DNA of 64,000 bases from contig PALT01000005.1 of NCBI GenBank assembly GCA_002706605.1, positions 1 to 64,000 of the forward strand, read 5' to 3'. Below the pieces are notes generated by a model, which did not search any database, had not been told where the DNA came from, and was given only the letters and a program-made list of their open reading frames with translations. Of this stretch, positions 17,240 through 25,376 are shown piece by piece. The DNA is from Rhodovulum sp. (GTDB lineage: Bacteria; Pseudomonadota; Alphaproteobacteria; Rhodobacterales; Rhodobacteraceae). Position numbers and translations under genes: made by a program. Numbering within the stretch: the first letter of the stretch is position 1; each line of letters starts with the position of its first letter.

Positions 17240-18001
17240 ATGGACGGCAGCACGACACCCCCGGCCAAGCCCAAACGGTCCCGTCCGGTCCAAGTGGCCG
17301 ACCAGATCAAACAATGGGTGGTCGAGCGTGACCTGAAAAAGGGCGACAAACTGCCGAATGAAAGCGCGATGATCGAGCTGTTTTCCGTGTCCAAGGGCAC
17401 GGTGCGCGAGGCGCTGCGCATCCTTGAGGCACAGGGGTTGATCGTCACCAAAACCGGCCCCGGTGGAGGCAGTATCGTGGGCGAGGTCTCGGCGAACCGC
17501 GCGCGGTCCTTGTTGGCGAACTATTTCTATTTTCAGGACCTGTCGGTGGCCGACATCTATCAGATGCGCCGCGCGTTGGAACCGGAACTGGCGGCCAGTC
17601 TGGCGGGCACCCTGACCGAGGATCAGATCGCCGAATTGCAAGAACTGGCCGAACGCTATCCCGAACCGGCGAAATCCGCAGAGGAGGAAAAGGAACAGCA
17701 CATTGCCTCGCTGGTCTTTCACGCGCGCCTGTCGGAATTTGCCGAGAACAAGCTGTTGGGCTTTGTGATCGGGTTCATGGCCAACATCCTGACCGACATG
17801 ACGGTTTATCGGCAACTTTATGATCCGCCCAACGTGGTTCTGTGGTCCAAGGGGCGGGAGCACCAATTGGCATTGGTCGAGGCGTTACGCGCGGGGCAGG
17901 CGGAGGAGGCACGCCGCATTATGGCGTCGCACATGCAAGTCGCCGAGGAACTGATGAAGGTCCAAGAGGCGCATCTGCTGCGCCGGTTCATGGGCGATTA
18001 G
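17240..18001 (+). CDS. GntR-family regulator with FCD ligand domain
   Basis: A 253-residue regulator. The N-terminal winged helix (about 18-85) contains GDKLPNESAMIELFSVSKGTVREALRILEAQGLI, the GntR signature. The C-terminal all-helical FCD domain (about 105-240) follows, with the metal/ligand-binding pattern including LVFHARLSE and EHQLALVEALRAG and a closing SHM. FCD regulators usually repress uptake and catabolic genes until an organic acid or amino-acid-like effector binds. Its gene lies between two divergently read targets, each preceded by copies of a 14-bp palindrome. The ATG has a GAGG site. Its 3' end overlaps the convergent DUF1028 gene by 14 bases. Confidence 0.9.
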   Translation: MDGSTTPPAKPKRSRPVQVADQIKQWVVERDLKKGDKLPNESAMIELFSVSKGTVREALRILEAQGLIVTKTGPGGGSIVGEVSANRARSLLANYFYFQDLSVADIYQMRRALEPELAASLAGTLTEDQIAELQELAERYPEPAKSAEEEKEQHIASLVFHARLSEFAENKLLGFVIGFMANILTDMTVYRQLYDPPNVVLWSKGREHQLALVEALRAGQAEEARRIMASHMQVAEELMKVQEAHLLRRFMGD

Positions 18002-18656
18002 GCGCGCGGGATTTATCAACGACCACCGGCACCTCATGCAGCCAGTCATTATAGGGTGACGACTGGGTGCGCTGATATAGACGCTCTAGCGCGGTAATCG
18101 GGGCGGGGTCGTAATCCACCCGAATGTCGAGGGGCGGCGCATTCGGCGTTAGGATCAGCATCGCCGCGGATTGCAAACCGCGACTGTCCCCACCGGCATG
18201 AAGGGCAGCGTTCAGCACGGCAAACATCCGTTCGGCGGGATCGGCGGGACCATCGCGGGCCACACGACGCATGGCGTCCAGAACCTCTGGCCCGGTTAGC
18301 ATATTGCCCGCGATCACCAGATCCTGTTCGACCAGATGCCCCGCATAGGGGACGCTGTCCTGTCCGGTGAACGCCTGCGCCGCGCCATAGCGGTCCAGCG
18401 CCGACAATTGCCGATGCCCGCGCCCCGCGTCCGCACCCGTCACACGATCCACTGCCGTGACCGCCGATTGGCCGTCATACATCGCCCGCAACACGTCATC
18501 GCGCCAGAACGAACTGGGCGCGGTGCCCTGTGACGCGACAAGGCCCGATTCTATGTCGCCGCGCAAAACCCAGCCGCCGACGCACAGGCTCCCCGTTGCG
18601 GCGGCCCCCGCGAAAACGCCTGTTTTAGTGTCAAAACTGAGAATCGAAAACGTCAT
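17988..18656 (-). CDS. DUF1028 family protein (Ntn-hydrolase fold)
   Basis: A 222-residue DUF1028 protein, a family with a predicted Ntn-hydrolase fold often linked to amino-acid or peptide catabolic operons. MTFSILSFDTKTGVFAGAAATGS is the family N-terminus, and LVASQGTAP and VIAGNML are also typical. The reaction is not established. It reads away from the ABC transporter operon, with two operator-like palindromes in the shared promoter region. Its stop overlaps the convergent gntR stop by 14 bases. The start at 18656 was taken because the conserved domain begins there; an in-frame ATG 36 bases upstream seems too early. Confidence 0.85.
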   Translation of the reverse strand: MTFSILSFDTKTGVFAGAAATGSLCVGGWVLRGDIESGLVASQGTAPSSFWRDDVLRAMYDGQSAVTAVDRVTGADAGRGHRQLSALDRYGAAQAFTGQDSVPYAGHLVEQDLVIAGNMLTGPEVLDAMRRVARDGPADPAERMFAVLNAALHAGGDSRGLQSAAMLILTPNAPPLDIRVDYDPAPITALERLYQRTQSSPYNDWLHEVPVVVDKSRAPNRP

Positions 18657-18684
18657 GGCGGGGCCTCGTGATATTCTTCTTGTA

Positions 18685-18698
18685 TTTATCATGACAAT
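18685..18698. promoter_or_regulatory. Candidate GntR/FCD operator, site 3
   Basis: TTTATCATGACAAT, two mismatches from the palindrome TTTATCATGATAAA, in the divergent promoter region between the DUF1028 gene and the ABC importer operon. Confidence 0.65.
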
Positions 18699-18712
18699 TT
18701 GCCTGAATGCAA

Positions 18713-18726
18713 TTCATCATGATAAA
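18713..18726. promoter_or_regulatory. Candidate GntR/FCD operator, site 4
   Basis: TTCATCATGATAAA, one mismatch from the same palindrome, ending 20 bases before the substrate-binding protein start codon and 28 bases from site 3 (start to start). Its position would let a repressor block the importer promoter. Confidence 0.7.
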
Positions 18727-18746
18727 TAAGACAGGGAAGACCGCTC

Positions 18747-20321
18747 ATGACACTGTTCAAACTGACACGCCGTGCGATGCTGGCGGCAGGGGCCGCGACG
18801 GCTATGGCCCTTTCCCCGATTATGGCCACGGCCCAAACCCCGCCGGGCGTTTTGATCGTCGGCCAGATTGCCGAGCCCAAGGCGCTTGATCCTGCTGCTG
18901 TGACGGCGGTGAACGATTTCCGCATCCTGATGAACGTCTATGACGGTCTGGTCCGGTATAAGGACGGCACGCTTGAGGTTGAGCCGTCGCTGGCCACCGC
19001 ATGGGAGATCAGCGAGGACGGCACCGTCTATACCTTTACCCTGCGCGAGGGGGTGACCTTCCACGATGGCAGTGCCTTTGATGCCGAGGCGGTCAAGTTC
19101 AACTTTGACCGGATGCTGGACGAGAGCCACCCCTATCACAACACGGGTCCGTTCCCGTTGGCCTTCTTCTTTTCGGCTGTGGAGAGCGTCGACGTCATCG
19201 ACCCGCTGACCGTGCAATTCACGCTGAACGCGCCCTACGCGCCGTTTCTGTCGAACCTTGCCTATCCCACGGGCCTGATCGTGTCGCCCGCCGCTGTGGC
19301 CGAACATGGCGCGGATTTCGGGCGCAACCCGTCGGGCACGGGGCCGTTCAAATTCGCCGAGTGGCGCTCGAAAGAGGCGGTCGTCGTGGAAAAGAACGTC
19401 GGTTATTGGGATGGGGACGCGAAACTGGACGCGGTTGTGTTCCGCCCGATCACCGATGCCAACACCCGCACCGCCGAGATGCTGGCCGGTGGGATCGACC
19501 TGATGGTCGAAGTGCCCCCTGTCGCCCTAAGCGAATTCCAAGACGACACCTATACCGTTCATGAACAGGCGGGCCCGCATGTCTGGTTCCTGATCCTGAA
19601 CGCCAAAGAGGGCCCGTTCGCCGACAAACGCATCCGTCAGGCGGCGAACTATGCGATCAACAAATCGGCCATCGTGAATGACGTTCTGGAAGGCACGGCC
19701 GCCGTGGCCGCCGGTCCGACCCCGCCCGCGTTCGCATGGGCCTATAACGAGACGCTGGAGCCCTATCCCTATGACCCCGCCAAGGCCAAGGAACTGATCG
19801 CCGAGGCCGGTGCCGAGGGCGCGGAACTGACGTTCTATGTGACCGAGGGCGGCTCGGGCATGCTGGATCCGGTCGCTATGGGCACGGCCATTCAGGCCGA
19901 CCTAGAGGCCGTCGGGTTCGACGTGAAAATCGAGACCTATGAATGGAACACCTTCCTTGGTGAGGTGAACCCCGGTCTTGAGGGCAAGGCGGACATGGCC
20001 GAAATGGCGTGGATGACCAACGACCCCGATACGCTGCCGTTCCTTGCGCTGCGCACCGAGGCATGGCCGGACAAGGGCGGGTTCAACTCGGGCTATTATT
20101 CGAACCCCAAAGTGGATGAACTGCTTGAGGCCGCGCGTGTCGCGACCGATCAGGATGAGCGCGCCGCGCTTTATCAGGAAATGCAGACCATCGTTCAGGA
20201 AGACGCCCCGTGGGTCTTTGTCGCGAACTGGAAACAGAACGCGGTGACCTCGGATCGGGTCAGCGATTTCGCGCTGCAGCCGTCGTTCTTCCTGTTGTTG
20301 GATGACGTCGCCAAAAACTAA
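18747..20321 (+). CDS. ABC importer substrate-binding protein, peptide/opine family (SBP_bac_5)
   Basis: A 524-residue periplasmic binding protein. The N-terminus (KLTRRAMLAAGAATAMALS) looks like a Tat or Sec signal with a twin arginine, ending near ATAQ. The mature part follows the DppA/OppA pattern: LDPAAVTAVND, YDGLVRY, TAWEISEDGTVYTFTLREGVTFHDG and GTGPFKFAEW. It would bring a peptide or amino-acid-like ligand to the permeases encoded next. An AGGGAAG site precedes the ATG. It heads the importer operon and follows operator-like sites 3 and 4. A stem-loop separates it from the permease gene. Confidence 0.92.
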   Translation: MTLFKLTRRAMLAAGAATAMALSPIMATAQTPPGVLIVGQIAEPKALDPAAVTAVNDFRILMNVYDGLVRYKDGTLEVEPSLATAWEISEDGTVYTFTLREGVTFHDGSAFDAEAVKFNFDRMLDESHPYHNTGPFPLAFFFSAVESVDVIDPLTVQFTLNAPYAPFLSNLAYPTGLIVSPAAVAEHGADFGRNPSGTGPFKFAEWRSKEAVVVEKNVGYWDGDAKLDAVVFRPITDANTRTAEMLAGGIDLMVEVPPVALSEFQDDTYTVHEQAGPHVWFLILNAKEGPFADKRIRQAANYAINKSAIVNDVLEGTAAVAAGPTPPAFAWAYNETLEPYPYDPAKAKELIAEAGAEGAELTFYVTEGGSGMLDPVAMGTAIQADLEAVGFDVKIETYEWNTFLGEVNPGLEGKADMAEMAWMTNDPDTLPFLALRTEAWPDKGGFNSGYYSNPKVDELLEAARVATDQDERAALYQEMQTIVQEDAPWVFVANWKQNAVTSDRVSDFALQPSFFLLLDDVAKN

Positions 20322-20332
20322 GGTGATCTTGG

Positions 20333-20361
20333 TGCAGCCGCAGCTCACTCGGGCGGCTGCA
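20333..20361 (+). other. Intercistronic stem-loop after the binding-protein gene
   Basis: TGCAGCCG and CGGCTGCA form a perfect 8-bp stem with a 13-nt loop, 12 bases after the binding-protein stop and before the permease ribosome site. Such hairpins commonly raise the level of binding-protein mRNA relative to the membrane components. Confidence 0.6.
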
Positions 20362-20392
20362 TCCGTTTTTCCGCCACTGTCAGGGACGCTTT

Positions 20393-21340
20393 ATGGCTGG
20401 CTATATTCTGAAACGCCTCTTGTCGGCGATCCCCGTCTTGTTCGGGATTTCGGTCATCGTGTTCGTGATCATGGCGATGATCCCCGGCGATCCGGCGACG
20501 GCCATTCTGGGGTCCTATGCGACACCCGAAAACGTCGAGAAGCTCAACCGCGATCTGGGTTTGGATAAACCGATGGTTCAGCGGTATTTCATCTGGCTGG
20601 GCAATATGGTGCAGGGCGATTTCGGGCGCAGCTTTAGCCTGAACCGTGATGTTCTGGATGAGGTTCTGGACCGGTTCGGGGCGACCTTGATCCTTGCAGG
20701 GACGTCGTTTGTGCTGTGCTCGATCCTTGGGGTGGCGGCCGGTGTCGTGTCGGCGGCGCGCCAATATGGTCTGGCGGATAAGGCGATTACATTCGCCGTG
20801 CTGCTGGGCATTTCGATCCCGTCGTTTTTCCTAGGGATGATGATGATCCTGATTTTTGCCGTCAAACTGCGCTGGTTTCCGGTCTCGGGCATGTGGCCGA
20901 TCTATGGGGCGCGGGATGTGCCCGCGTTGATCAGCCACCTGACCCTGCCGGCGTTGGCGCTTGCCGTGGTGGCCACGGGTGTGATCGCGCGCCTGTCGCG
21001 TTCGGCCATGCTTGAGGTTCTGCGCCAGGATTTCATCCGTACCGCGCGGGCCAAGGGCGTGCCCGAGCGCGCCGTGATCTGGCGCCATGCCCTGCGCGCC
21101 GCCATGGTCAGCATCATTCCCGTTCTGGGGGTACAGGCGGGGTTTGTTCTGTCGGGTGCGGTCTATATCGAGATGGTGTTCCAATGGCCCGGTGTCGGTC
21201 GGATGCTGGTCGATGCGATCCTACAGCGCGACATCCTGTTGGTGCAGGGCGGCGTCGTGTTCGTGGCGGCCTGCTATGTGTTGTTCAACATCGCGGTTGA
21301 TGTCGCACAAAGCCTGCTGGACCCGAGGATCAAGACATGA
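20393..21340 (+). CDS. ABC importer permease, DppB type
   Basis: A 315-residue inner-membrane permease. It starts MAGYILKRLLSAIPVLFGISVIVF, the typical DppB first membrane helix, and has GLDKPMVQRYFIWLGNMVQGDFGRSF followed by the binding-protein-dependent transport signature near RTARAKGVPERAVIWRHALRAAM. It pairs with the permease half of the fused protein encoded downstream. Its stop overlaps the next start by four bases (ATGA), indicating translational coupling. Confidence 0.92.
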   Translation: MAGYILKRLLSAIPVLFGISVIVFVIMAMIPGDPATAILGSYATPENVEKLNRDLGLDKPMVQRYFIWLGNMVQGDFGRSFSLNRDVLDEVLDRFGATLILAGTSFVLCSILGVAAGVVSAARQYGLADKAITFAVLLGISIPSFFLGMMMILIFAVKLRWFPVSGMWPIYGARDVPALISHLTLPALALAVVATGVIARLSRSAMLEVLRQDFIRTARAKGVPERAVIWRHALRAAMVSIIPVLGVQAGFVLSGAVYIEMVFQWPGVGRMLVDAILQRDILLVQGGVVFVAACYVLFNIAVDVAQSLLDPRIKT

Positions 21341-23232
21341 TGGATTTCCTGCGTCTGCTGGCCCGCAACCGTCTGGCGTTCGCCGGGTTGATCGTGATGG
21401 GGGTGGTTGTGGCTCTGGCCATTTTGACGCCGATCCTGCCACTCGCCCCGCCGGATGTGACCAACACCGCCAACCGCTTTCAACCTGTGTTGAGCGAGGG
21501 CGCATGGCTTGGCACCGATCACCTTGGGCGTGATCTGCTCAGTCGTCTGATGTGGGGCACGCGCCTGTCCGTGGCCGTGGGGTTTGCCGCCGCCCTGATC
21601 GCCGCGACCCTTGGGGCGGGGATCGGCATCGTCGCGGGATTTTACGGCGGGCGCACGGACAACATCATCATGCGCGGCATCGATATGTTGATGGCCTTTC
21701 CCTATATCCTGCTCGCGCTGGCGATTGTGGCCGCGCTGGGGCCGGGGTTGATGAACGCGCTGATCGCGGTGGCGGCTGTCAACATCCCGTTCTTTGCCCG
21801 CAACATTCGCGGCATCACCGTCGGCATCGCGCACAAAGAATTCGTGGACGCCGCGCGCCTGTCGGGGATGAAGGACGCGCGCATCATCCTGTCCGAGGTT
21901 CTGCCCAACGTGATCCCCGTGATCGTGATTGCCATGTCGACGACTGTGGGCTGGATGATCCTCGAGACCGCGGGGCTTAGCTTTCTGGGGCTCGGGTCAC
22001 AGCCGCCGCAGGCCGATCTGGGCTCAATGCTGGGCGAGGCGCGCTCGGCCTTAATCACCAATCCACATACATCCGTTGTGCCCGGTGCGATGATTTTGGT
22101 CATCGTGATGGCGATCAACCTTCTGGGGGACGGGGTGCGCGATGCGCTGGACCCGCGGTTAAAATCCGGTGCCCTGTCGCGTCCGATGCCCGCAACCAAG
22201 GTGGACCGCAAAACCATTCCGTACCAAGGGGACAACACGGACGACAGCCTGTTGAACATCCGCGCGCTAGAGACCCAGTTCCACGTCAAAAACCGCGTCT
22301 ATCGCGCCGTTGGTGGTGTCGATCTGCGGGTGGCGCCGGGGCAATGCCTTGGCCTGATTGGCGAGAGCGGGTCTGGCAAATCCGTCACCGCCCTGTCGGT
22401 CATGGGCCTTGTCGCCTCACCCCCGGGGGTGATCACGGGCGGCGCGGCCTATTACAAGGGGGAGGACCTGATCGGTGCGCCGTATAAGACCCTGCGCGCG
22501 CTGCGCGGCGACCGGATTTCCTATATCTTTCAGGACCCTCTGGCGACCTTGCACCCGCTTTATACCATTGGCGATCAGTTGGCCGAGGCGATCCGTGTGC
22601 ACCACCCGGTGTCACGCGGCGAGGCGCGGGCGCGTGCGGTTGACCTGCTGAAATCCGTGCGTATCCCGAACGCCGAAAGCCGCGCCAACAGCTATCCGCA
22701 TGAACTGTCGGGGGGGATGCGCCAACGGGTCGGGATTGCGATGGCCCTTGCCAATGATCCCGACGTGATCATCGCGGATGAGCCGACCACCGCGTTGGAC
22801 GTCACGGTGCAGGCGCAAATCCTGTCGCTGCTCAATGATCTGCGGCGCGAGCGCGGCTTGGCGATCATCTTTATCACTCATGACTTCGGCGTCGTGGCGC
22901 AACTGTGCGATCATGTGGCGGTGATGTATGCGGGCCGCATTGTTGAGCACGGCCCGACGAATGACATTTTGCGCGCTCCGGCCCATCCCTATACCGCGCG
23001 CCTGATGGCCTGCGTGCCGGAACTGGGGCAGGGACGGCGCGAACTGGCCGCCATTCCGGGCCTGCCGCCGATGGTGGATCAACTGCCTGCGGGATGCGCC
23101 TTTGCGCCGCGCTGTGACATGGCAAGCGCGGCCTGCAAAACGGGCGACATCGCCTTGGGGACCACGCAAACGGGACGCGCTGTGCGCTGTTTGACGCCGC
23201 ACACCACCGCGCCGGTGGAGGTAGAGGTATGA
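21337..23232 (+). CDS. Fused ABC permease-ATPase (DppC-DppD fusion)
   Basis: A 631-residue protein joining two normally separate importer parts. Residues 1 to about 285 form a DppC-type permease: the GTDHLGRDLLSRLMWGTRLS block, then DAARLSGMKDARIILSEVLPN as the EAA loop. From about 300 onward there is a DppD-type ATPase with Walker A GESGSGKS, signature LSGGMRQRVGIAMAL, Walker B VIIADEPT and the oligopeptide-specific C-terminal Cys-rich segment (CAFAPRCDMASAAC). No stop or frameshift separates the halves, and a linker of roughly 20 residues joins them. Fusions of this kind exist in other proteobacteria. It overlaps the next ATPase gene by four bases. Confidence 0.92.
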   Translation: MMDFLRLLARNRLAFAGLIVMGVVVALAILTPILPLAPPDVTNTANRFQPVLSEGAWLGTDHLGRDLLSRLMWGTRLSVAVGFAAALIAATLGAGIGIVAGFYGGRTDNIIMRGIDMLMAFPYILLALAIVAALGPGLMNALIAVAAVNIPFFARNIRGITVGIAHKEFVDAARLSGMKDARIILSEVLPNVIPVIVIAMSTTVGWMILETAGLSFLGLGSQPPQADLGSMLGEARSALITNPHTSVVPGAMILVIVMAINLLGDGVRDALDPRLKSGALSRPMPATKVDRKTIPYQGDNTDDSLLNIRALETQFHVKNRVYRAVGGVDLRVAPGQCLGLIGESGSGKSVTALSVMGLVASPPGVITGGAAYYKGEDLIGAPYKTLRALRGDRISYIFQDPLATLHPLYTIGDQLAEAIRVHHPVSRGEARARAVDLLKSVRIPNAESRANSYPHELSGGMRQRVGIAMALANDPDVIIADEPTTALDVTVQAQILSLLNDLRRERGLAIIFITHDFGVVAQLCDHVAVMYAGRIVEHGPTNDILRAPAHPYTARLMACVPELGQGRRELAAIPGLPPMVDQLPAGCAFAPRCDMASAACKTGDIALGTTQTGRAVRCLTPHTTAPVEVEV

Positions 23233-24182
23233 GCACCGCCCTAAAACTAACCGACCTCAGCAAGGTCTTTCCCGTCGGCAAGCGCCTGTTTGGCCCGCCC
23301 AAGGCCCAAGTGCGCGCGGTTCAGCCCGTGACCCTGTCGGTTGAGGCGGGCGAAACCCTTGGGATCGTTGGGGAATCGGGCTGTGGCAAATCCACCTTGG
23401 CGCGGATGCTGGTGGGCCTGTTGCCGCCCAGCACGGGCACGATCGAAATCGACGGTCAGCCCTTGGATAACGCCGATCCCGCCCTGTTCGGGCGCAAAAT
23501 CCAATACGTGTTCCAAGACCCGATCAGCAGTCTGAACCCCCGCAAAACCATCCGCCAGATCATGGAGGCCCCCCTGCGTCATTTGCACGGGATGGGGCCG
23601 TCCGAACGGGCCGCGCGCATCGCCGAGATTTTCGCCGCCGTGAACCTGCGCCCCGAGTTTCTGGACCGCTATCCGCACGAATTTTCCGGCGGTCAGGCGC
23701 AACGGATTGGCATTGCCCGCGCGCTGGCCGCGGATGCGCGCATCCTGATCCTGGACGAACCCGTGTCCGCCCTTGATGTGTCGGTGCAGGCGCAGGTTCT
23801 GAACCTGTTGGCCGATCTGAAGCAGAAATTCGGCCTGACCTATCTGTTCATCAGTCACGATCTGGCCGTGGTCGAGGCCGTAAGTGACCGCGTGGCCGTC
23901 CTTTATTTCGGGTCGGTGGTTGAGGTTGGTCCGGCCGATCAGGTCTTTGCCAAACCGCGCCATCCCTACACGAAACTCTTGTCCGAAAGCGCGCCGGTGG
24001 TGGGCCGCCCGTTGACCGCGCCCGAGGGACGGGAAACCGAACTGCCCGATCCGTTGAACCCGCCCAAGGGCTGTGCCTTCTGTGCGCGCTGCCCGAATGC
24101 GGGGCCCGAGTGTCGGGATCAGGTGCCGCCGTTGACGCAACAGGATGACGGTGTCTGGACTGCCTGTTTCCATCCGTTGTGA
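23229..24182 (+). CDS. ABC importer ATPase, DppF type
   Basis: A 317-residue ATPase and the second nucleotide-binding subunit of the importer. It has Walker A GESGCGKS, Q-loop YVFQDPISSLNPR, signature FSGGQAQRIGIARAL, Walker B ILILDEPVSALD and H-loop FISHDL. The C-terminal oligopeptide/dipeptide domain has the CAFCARCPNAGPECRD cysteine motif, which may bind an Fe-S cluster in this family. It pairs with the ATPase half of the fused protein. It completes the importer set before the catabolic enzyme genes. Confidence 0.93.
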   Translation: MSTALKLTDLSKVFPVGKRLFGPPKAQVRAVQPVTLSVEAGETLGIVGESGCGKSTLARMLVGLLPPSTGTIEIDGQPLDNADPALFGRKIQYVFQDPISSLNPRKTIRQIMEAPLRHLHGMGPSERAARIAEIFAAVNLRPEFLDRYPHEFSGGQAQRIGIARALAADARILILDEPVSALDVSVQAQVLNLLADLKQKFGLTYLFISHDLAVVEAVSDRVAVLYFGSVVEVGPADQVFAKPRHPYTKLLSESAPVVGRPLTAPEGRETELPDPLNPPKGCAFCARCPNAGPECRDQVPPLTQQDDGVWTACFHPL

Positions 24183-24326
24183 GTGGGGTGCGGCGTCCCC
24201 CGTCCTTTGGCGGTAGGCCCTGCGGTTATGCTCTGATCGGACATGCCTTCGCGATGACGTGTGCCCCTTGCGCGGGGACGGGTTTGCGTGCCTACTCGGC
24301 GGGACGAAAACGGCAAGGGGGCTGAT

Positions 24327-25376
24327 GTGACACGCATGATTGAAAACCCGTGGCGCGGAACGGGCCTTGATCCCGATGGGATGATGCCGATTGCCGATGC
24401 ATCGGGCGTGGCCGACCTGTTGGCCCTGTGTCCGATGCACGCCGAAACGCCCCTGTGTGATGCGCCCGAACTGGCCCGCCTTGCCGGTGTGGCGTCCGTG
24501 TCGATCAAGGATGAGCGCACCCGTATGGGATTGGGCAGTTTCAAGGCCCTTGGCGCGGTCCACGCGATTGCCCGCGCGGCGGTGGCGCGCGGCGGACATG
24601 ATCCCGCGGCCCTGTTCAGCGCGCTGAACGGCCAAACCTATGTCGCGGCCAGTGCGGGGAACCACGGCCTATCCGTTGCGGCGGGCGCGCGGATCTTCGG
24701 GGCGCGGGCGGTGATTTACCTGTCGGCCACGGTGCCAGACCCCTTTGCCCAGCGTCTGGCGGGCTATGGCGCCGAGGTCGTGCGCGCCGGTGCCGATTAT
24801 GAGGCCAGCATGGACGCCGCGATGCAGGCGGCAGAGGACAATGGCTGGACCCTGCTGTCAGATAGCTCATGGCCCGGCTACACCGAACTGCCCCTGCGCG
24901 TGATGGAGGGGTACACCCAAATGGCCGCCGAGGCCGTCGCGCAGATGGAGATGCCGACCCATATCCTGTTGCAGGCGGGGGTTGGTGGATTGGCGGCGGC
25001 GGTCGCGGCGCATGCGCGTCTGGCGTGGGGCGATGCGCCCGACATCATCGTGGTTGAACCCGAGGCCGCACCGGCCCTGATCGACAGCATTGAGGCAGGG
25101 GCGTTGGTCACATCCGAGGGGCCGGTGTCCTGTATGGGGCGGCTGGATTGCAAAACGCCGTCGATGATCGCGCTGGCCGGATTGTCGCGCGATGCGGATC
25201 GGTTTGTCACGATTTCCGAAGAGGACGTGCGCGCGGGCGTCGACACCTTGGCGCGGCACGGGTTTGACACCACCCCGTCGGGGGGCGCGGGATTGGCCGC
25301 GCTGTTTACGGGGCTGAACCTGCCCTCCGACGCGCGCGTCTTGGCGTTTCTCAGCGAAGGGCCCGAGGATGGCTGA
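24327..25376 (+). CDS. PLP-dependent ammonia-lyase, diaminopropionate ammonia-lyase type
   Basis: A 349-residue fold-type II PLP enzyme resembling 2,3-diaminopropionate ammonia-lyase (DpaL/YgeX), which converts 2,3-diaminopropionate to pyruvate and two ammonia. The PLP lysine is Lys73 in GLGSFKALGA. SAGNHG (substrate loop), the glycine-rich GVGGLAAAVAAHA phosphate site and PSGGAGLAAL near the C-terminus fit the family. It is about 50 residues shorter than E. coli DpaL, so related threonine dehydratase-like activity is possible. A GTG start with AAGGGG six bases upstream was chosen over an ATG three codons later. Its stop overlaps the next gene by eight bases. Confidence 0.8.
   Translation: MTRMIENPWRGTGLDPDGMMPIADASGVADLLALCPMHAETPLCDAPELARLAGVASVSIKDERTRMGLGSFKALGAVHAIARAAVARGGHDPAALFSALNGQTYVAASAGNHGLSVAAGARIFGARAVIYLSATVPDPFAQRLAGYGAEVVRAGADYEASMDAAMQAAEDNGWTLLSDSSWPGYTELPLRVMEGYTQMAAEAVAQMEMPTHILLQAGVGGLAAAVAAHARLAWGDAPDIIVVEPEAAPALIDSIEAGALVTSEGPVSCMGRLDCKTPSMIALAGLSRDADRFVTISEEDVRAGVDTLARHGFDTTPSGGAGLAALFTGLNLPSDARVLAFLSEGPEDG

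Noticed and set aside
23247-24665. 472-codon minus-strand frame
   Set aside because: Antisense shadow of the DppF-type ATPase and ammonia-lyase genes, which have clear motifs on the plus strand.
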